A program made the position numbers and the translations under genes. This document shows, piece by piece, positions 59,187-64,000 of a stretch of DNA of 64,000 nt (within the stretch, counting starts at the first letter, position 1; each line of letters opens with the position of its first letter). A model generated the notes under the pieces. That model was not told where the DNA came from. It made no database searches and saw only the letters and a list, made by a program, of their open reading frames with translations. Location of the stretch: NCBI GenBank assembly GCA_963971425.1, contig OZ020519.1:23166786-23230785 (forward strand). The letters run 5' to 3'. The stretch is from Bryoerythrophyllum caledonicum (taxonomy: Eukaryota; Streptophyta; Bryopsida; Pottiales; Pottiaceae).

Positions 59187-61261
59187 TTTCTATCGTCAGT
59201 TCAAAGAGGAAAAATGTTGCGATTCATGAGTTTTTTTCAAAGAGGAAAGATAAGAGAAAGATAAGGTGAGAGTTTTATATGGATTGGAATAGAACATGCA
59301 TGTTTTTTGGCACCAGTGAGATTTATGAGTAGAATTGACAATTTATATTCTTGGCCCCTACTTAATTACACAAGCTAAAGCTCCTCTATAGTACCCCAAT
59401 TTTCCTAAAACGGTTCTAGAAAGTACTTCTAACATGAGGCCCCAAGCTATTCCATGCTCGGTTAGATTTTGGTTGAGGGCTACCAAGCTCTTACACATCT
59501 AGTAACTTTTGAGAGTAAGTTAATAAGAATTGAAAATTTGTATGATTTTATAGATTGCTTTATAAAAGGAAACCACCTGTAAATTAATATTTTATTCATA
59601 TACTATCAAAATGTGAATGTCATTACCATGTTTATTAATGGAAATATAGTATAGTATGAGAATTAGAGTTCGTGGCTGTATTCTTACTTGATGGCGTTTC
59701 ATTTGAGCTTAACCCTTTGAGGACAAGGTGACTACAGATGATGGGAGAATCTACAAGTGTAATAGTTAATATTCTATATAATCTTTTATGCTTGTAGATT
59801 CTTCCATCATCCATAGCCGCCTCGCTTGTAAGGTTTAAAGAACGAAAGATAAAATCTAATCTTTGAGATAAATTGGTGTAAATATAGTATATGTACATTC
59901 TTTCCACTTGGGCATATGACTTGGGTTAGTGAAATATAACTATTGCTCCCTTTCTGACCTTTACAATGTTTGTTAAAGTGATTCACTATTTCATTCTTGA
60001 ATAAAAGTCAAAGTTTTAATATATTAAATTACAAGATTGTGCTATTGCATCCAACAAAATTCAAGTGTATCTATTTCCTTATTTATGAAATATAAATTAA
60101 TGGAAGTATAATTTTTGACTAGAATAAGAAATCTTTGGGTTGAAAGTTAATTATGGTGGCCTCTAAAGATCCAAGGTTTTTTTCACTTGTAGAACACCAC
60201 TACCTTTGAAGTGCAATAAGTGTAAAATAAAATGAGATATATCAATCTTAATCATATAAACTTATTGCAGACTTATTACAAATGATGTGGATTAAATTTG
60301 GACTCATAAAGTCAAAATGTTTGGAAATGGGCATCCAACCGCACCGGATCAATTAAGCAATTTATGCCAAATATTGTCTTCAACAAAATCCCGAAGCATT
60401 TCTTAGAAGTTGAAATTAATGAATCAAAAGTTGTCATTTGAGTGGAAGTGAAGTCAAAATTGATGGGATTGTCCAGTGCCTCAGAGTTCAACTATCAATT
60501 ATTTATCACACTTTAGCCACATTAGTGCTGCAACATGCACAAGAACTTGCATGGCGATAATTACAGGTCAAATACGTGAGCAAAGATATTGATATATTTA
60601 AGCCAGATTGACATGAAGAATGTAAGTTCTAATTAGCTTGGTTGGCAGGAAGTGTCCATCCAACATGCCATTAGCTCCTAATTACAAGTCTACAATCATC
60701 CATCCCATGAGTTATAGGACCTACCAAAACCATTAAAGTATAGACTCCATCAAATCACCCTTTCTTTTTTGTTCAATTTAGTTAACGATGTCCTTTAGCA
60801 AAGTTGAATCTAGCTTAGTGATTTTAGCCTTGGCATTCCAAAGGGGTCACCAATCTTTATGTTGACAAGTGGTTACCACCATGGTCCATCCAACCACAAT
60901 GGATCTTAAAACTTTGTTGTGCGGGTATCTTGTAAATGTCTTTGAAGAAGAACATGCCCATTCTTCTTACTTAGTAATAGGTTTTGGTGATAATGCCCAC
61001 TCCTAAGAAAAACAAATGTTGGAAAAAGACAATGACCGATCATTTATATGTGGCTAGTCCAAGTCAATATAAATTCAATAGCGTTACTCTTATAATTTAT
61101 ATATGATTCATCAAGCTTAAATTAAGATTGTGACACCATTCCAAGTGAATTGAAACAAAATGTTTGGAACTCAAAAAACTTGATGAACTTACCATCAAAC
61201 TTTAATCCTTAAACGTCAGTTGGAAACCGTATATACATGCACGTGTTTAATTCTCTGGAAT
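59187..61261. other. AT-rich intergenic region
   Basis: A short inverted repeat around 59740-59800 ('tgatgggagaatctacaag' against 'cttgtagattcttccatca') may be a small hairpin or MITE core. I see no gene in the remaining sequence. Confidence 0.4.
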
Positions 61262-61625
61262 CCAAAAAATGTATTAAAGTTTAGCAAGACTTACAACTTT
61301 GGATTGAAGATTTTAAAACTAGCATCTTTGATTTGGAGGTTATTTCCATATCTGAACCTTATCATGTTCAAATACAACACCATACATGTATAATATTATA
61401 GCCACTAGTGATAACTTTGACGTTTAAGGGTTAATCCTAAAATTTCATAACAACGCTCTGGTGGCCACAATATTCTACATGTATGGTGTTGTATTCCAAC
61501 ATGATAAAGTTTAGACATTGAAATAACCTCCAAATGAAAGAAGTTAGTTGAAGAATATTGAATCTGAAGGTATAAGTCTTGCTAAACTTCAATATTTTGT
61601 TGTATTCTAAAGAGTATAATACGTG
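61262..61625. mobile_element. Foldback element (gtttagcaagactta family)
   Basis: The left part (61268-61440) and right part (61440-61610) are imperfect inverted copies: 'aaagtttagcaagactta' against 'taagtcttgctaaacttc', and 'caccatacatgtataatatt' against 'aatattctacatgtatggtg'. Related single arms occur at 33400-33895 and 48180-48365. Non-coding. Confidence 0.65.
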
Positions 61626-61768
61626 CCACTTTATAGGCTTCCCATATGACAACCTTGATTTTTTTTGTGGATTAGGTGAGCATGGAACCAAGCCCCTAAT
61701 TCATGTGTTGTGGACATAGACTCAATGGTCAAACAAGGAGATACTTTATTCATGTCAAAACAGGAGTT

Positions 61769-61993
61769 CATTGTACAATACCCTCCCATAAGTTTACGTA
61801 TTTTCACTCTTCCTGTGTGAATTTAGAAGTTGAATATTACTATAGTTAGAATCCAAATCTTATTAAATATTCTATAACACCGTAAGATTCAACTTCCAAA
61901 TTGAGAAACTTCTAAATGCAGTAAGATTTGACTTCTAAATTCACACGGGAAATGTGAGAGTACATAAACGTATGGAAGGGTACTCTACAATTG
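61769..61993. mobile_element. MITE with CATTGTACAATACCCTCCCAT ends
   Basis: The left end includes tacaataccctcccataagt followed by 'ttacgtattttcact'. The right end has the inverted 'agagtacataaacgtatgg' and then 'aagggtactctacaatt'. An inner inverted pair, gtgtgaatttagaagttgaa and its mate ttctaaattcacacg, extends the arms. About 225 bp, non-coding, single copy in the window. Confidence 0.7.
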
Positions 61994-62039
61994 GATGACA
62001 CCCTAATTGGCCCCTTGTGCAATTTCTAGGGATAGTGTC

Positions 62040-62560
62040 CACATTGCTGCCAACTTTGACACCCTCCCAAGGATTGAAAATTTGTTATTTTACCATGAAA
62101 TTTGAAATACAAAATCATCTTTATGTTGAAAACATGTGTACCAAACTTTAAGGCGAGGATATATACACAAAAATATATATTCAAGATTTCACCAACAAGG
62201 ATAGTTCTAAGAAAAGTTTCATAGCTTCCATTTTTGACACCCTCCATAGGATTGAAGAATTTTTTTTGGTCCCATGGAATTTTTGGAGTGAAAACATCTT
62301 TATGATAATTACACGTGTGATAAAATTCAAATCTGAAAGACCCACAAAAAAATGATATTCCAAATCTACAAATAGGTGTAGTTGTGAGAAAGAAAGGGGA
62401 AAATTGTTTCACAACTTCCAACTTTGACAGCCTCCCTAGGGCTGAGAATTTGATGTTTCAACAAGAAATTTTTGTCACAAGATCATTGTTATGTTAATAA
62501 CATGTTTGAAAAATTTTAAGGCCAAAAGATAGACACAAAAATAGTTATTTAAAATCTATC
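62040..62560. repeat. Diverged tandem array, about 185-bp unit, three copies
   Basis: Three successive units start near 62046, 62229 and 62412, each with 'caactttgacaccctccc' or a variant, then 'atctttatgttgaaaacatgt'-like sequence, then 'agacacaaaaatagttattt'-like sequence. Identity is low but the order is constant. Non-coding, satellite-like unit length. Confidence 0.7.
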
Positions 62561-63135
62561 AACTTGCGTAACTACAATCACTAATTCAAAGACATGGTGA
62601 AAATGTTGAAATATCTTTGACACTTCATGCTTCCTCATTGAACTTATCCATGTGACACAACGCCTAATTATAAATGCATCTAAAAAATGATCAATAACAT
62701 TCAAATGTAGAAGTGTGGAGTTGTCACAACAAGAAGATACCACTTGCATCATACACGCATGACGAAGTTTCCCCCTCTAAATATCAATCGAGCACTATTG
62801 TGTACACTTAACAGAATGTTGTGTGTGATTTGTGATCATTGAATGTTGGAGTAATGGTGGAAGCAGGGAGAAAGAGTATATTATGTGTGAGACATGGAGT
62901 GATGTGTTGCATGAGTAATTTAGTCGTGGTTGCTCATGGATGTTGAGTGATGTGTATGTGGTTATGCCTGCTGCTTATGCTTGCTAACATAGATAATTTA
63001 GTAATGCATGTTTATGCATGCTGAGTGATGTGTATGTGGTTATGCCTAATGAATTGAGTGATGTGATTGAATGATTGTTGTCGAGTGACTCATATTGTAC
63101 TAAATTGTTAATGTTGTTAATGAGAGTTTAAGATT
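62561..63135. other. Intergenic next to the mariner remnant
   Basis: Contains a local duplication of 'gagtgatgtgtatgtggttatgcct' type sequence at about 62945 and 63020. It may include the 5' end of the Tc1/mariner element, but its inverted repeat cannot be checked without the other end. Confidence 0.4.
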
Positions 63136-63139
63136 TTGT

Positions 63140-64000
63140 TAGCCTAATAAAAGAAAGTCCAACATATCTTATATGGAAATTTCAGATGAAATTTGTGGAT
63201 GTCTTATAGATATGAGTGAGGGGAAAAGTACTTAAGTTCAAATCGGAGCCACTATTGGCATTTTTGTTATAACAATTCAGAGGTTGGTGAAATTTTTTAG
63301 AGAAGATGGAACTTACAAGCGTGAACCTTGTGGTGGAAGTCACACTACAGAACTTAGTGATAGAGAAGTGCGTAGTGTTTTGCATTACTAAAAAAATTTC
63401 ATTGCACGTCAGTATTAGATATTGCCAGTATATGCCCTACTCCAGTGTGTGGACGTACCATTCAAAGGCTCGTACCTAGAAGTGGCATTTTCAGTTGAAT
63501 TGCAGTCAAAAACTTTTTTGACACCTCCTCACCTATATCAAAGGCAAGATATTGATGAGAAGTACCGTGGATGGAGCGCACGAGATTGAGAGCGTATTGT
63601 TTGGACATATGAATCTACCTTTGAAATTGGGAAAAAATTGAGACAAATTCATGTTTGGAGAATTGCATATGAGCGTTATTCCTCAAATTGTATAGTTCCT
63701 ACTTTTAATAGTGGACGGACTTTCTTGATGATTTGGGGTGCATTTGCTAGAGGGCAAAAGTCAAAACTTGTTTTTATGCTTAAAAATTGACGTTCTACGA
63801 AGGAATTTGTGGAAGTGGTTTACAAAAGGGAATCATCTCATTTTATGGGTAAAGTTTCACATGCAGTGCTCATGGAAGATGGCGCATCCATCCATTGCAA
63901 CAAAGTATGTGAAGAATGAAGACAAATGTGCCTTCTTGGAAGTTGGAATCCAGCTCAATTGGCCTACAAACTCTCCCAATATCAATTTAATTGAGAACCT
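63140..64000 (+). pseudogene. Tc1/mariner-type transposase, broken and partial
   Basis: A decayed cut-and-paste transposase entering from about 63140 and cut by the window end. The N-terminal helix-turn-helix region shows CGRTIQRLVPRSGIF near 63450 in a shifted frame. The DDE catalytic core is plain from about 63590: RIVWTYESTFEIG (first Asp region, here Tyr in place of the expected Asp), VWRIAYERYSSNC, RTFLMIWGAFARG, VLMEDGASIHCNK (second Asp kept), and at the very end WPTNSPNINLIENL (Glu kept). Several in-frame stops and frameshifts, plus loss of the first catalytic Asp, make it inactive. Confidence 0.8.

Overview
This is a nuclear window from a land plant. All four recognisable genes belong to plant families and have GT-AG introns. 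The plant-specific proteins are a Tat-targeted PsbQ and an LNK-type clock co-activator. Long AT-rich intergenic stretches carry many small plant transposons. An early-diverging land plant such as a moss is my guess, not something the sequence proves.

Region by region: 1-760 holds a fragment resembling a plant B3 DNA-binding domain. 1040-6540 is a tandem duplication, with a period of about 3.65 kb, of a complete psbQ gene and its promoter (both plus strand, three exons, 220 aa). 7171-8057 is a foldback element. 8780-12277 (minus) is an LNK-like clock gene with six coding exons, an apparent overlapping uORF, and a partial copy of one exon inside its own intron. 13300-16090 is repeat-rich: a MITE nested in a MITE of the same family, a tRNA-derived SINE, and GGCCGG-rich elements. 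16100-22480 is a G/T-rich, C-poor tract split by a 4.77-kb element. A second copy of that element (4.45 kb) lies at 26406-30859. Both copies start TG, are flanked by 5-bp duplications, show no LTR pair, and carry one decayed gag-like reading frame. 31790-36300 holds several MITEs. 37477-45749 (minus) is a VARICOSE/EDC4-type mRNA-decapping scaffold gene with 13 coding exons. 52818-53605 is a dead Helitron helicase remnant. 55849-58461 (minus) is a cytosolic enolase gene with 11 coding exons. 63140-64000 is a broken Tc1/mariner transposase running off the window edge.

The genes do not form one pathway: they serve photosystem II, the circadian clock, mRNA decay and glycolysis. The main story is architectural: a recent gene duplication, and a dense layering of small elements whose insertion order can be read from target-site duplications and related uninserted copies. 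No clearly new biological system was found. The least conventional items are the TG-starting 4.5-4.8 kb elements and the LNK leader uORF. Exon limits were read by eye from splice signals, frame continuity and family conservation.
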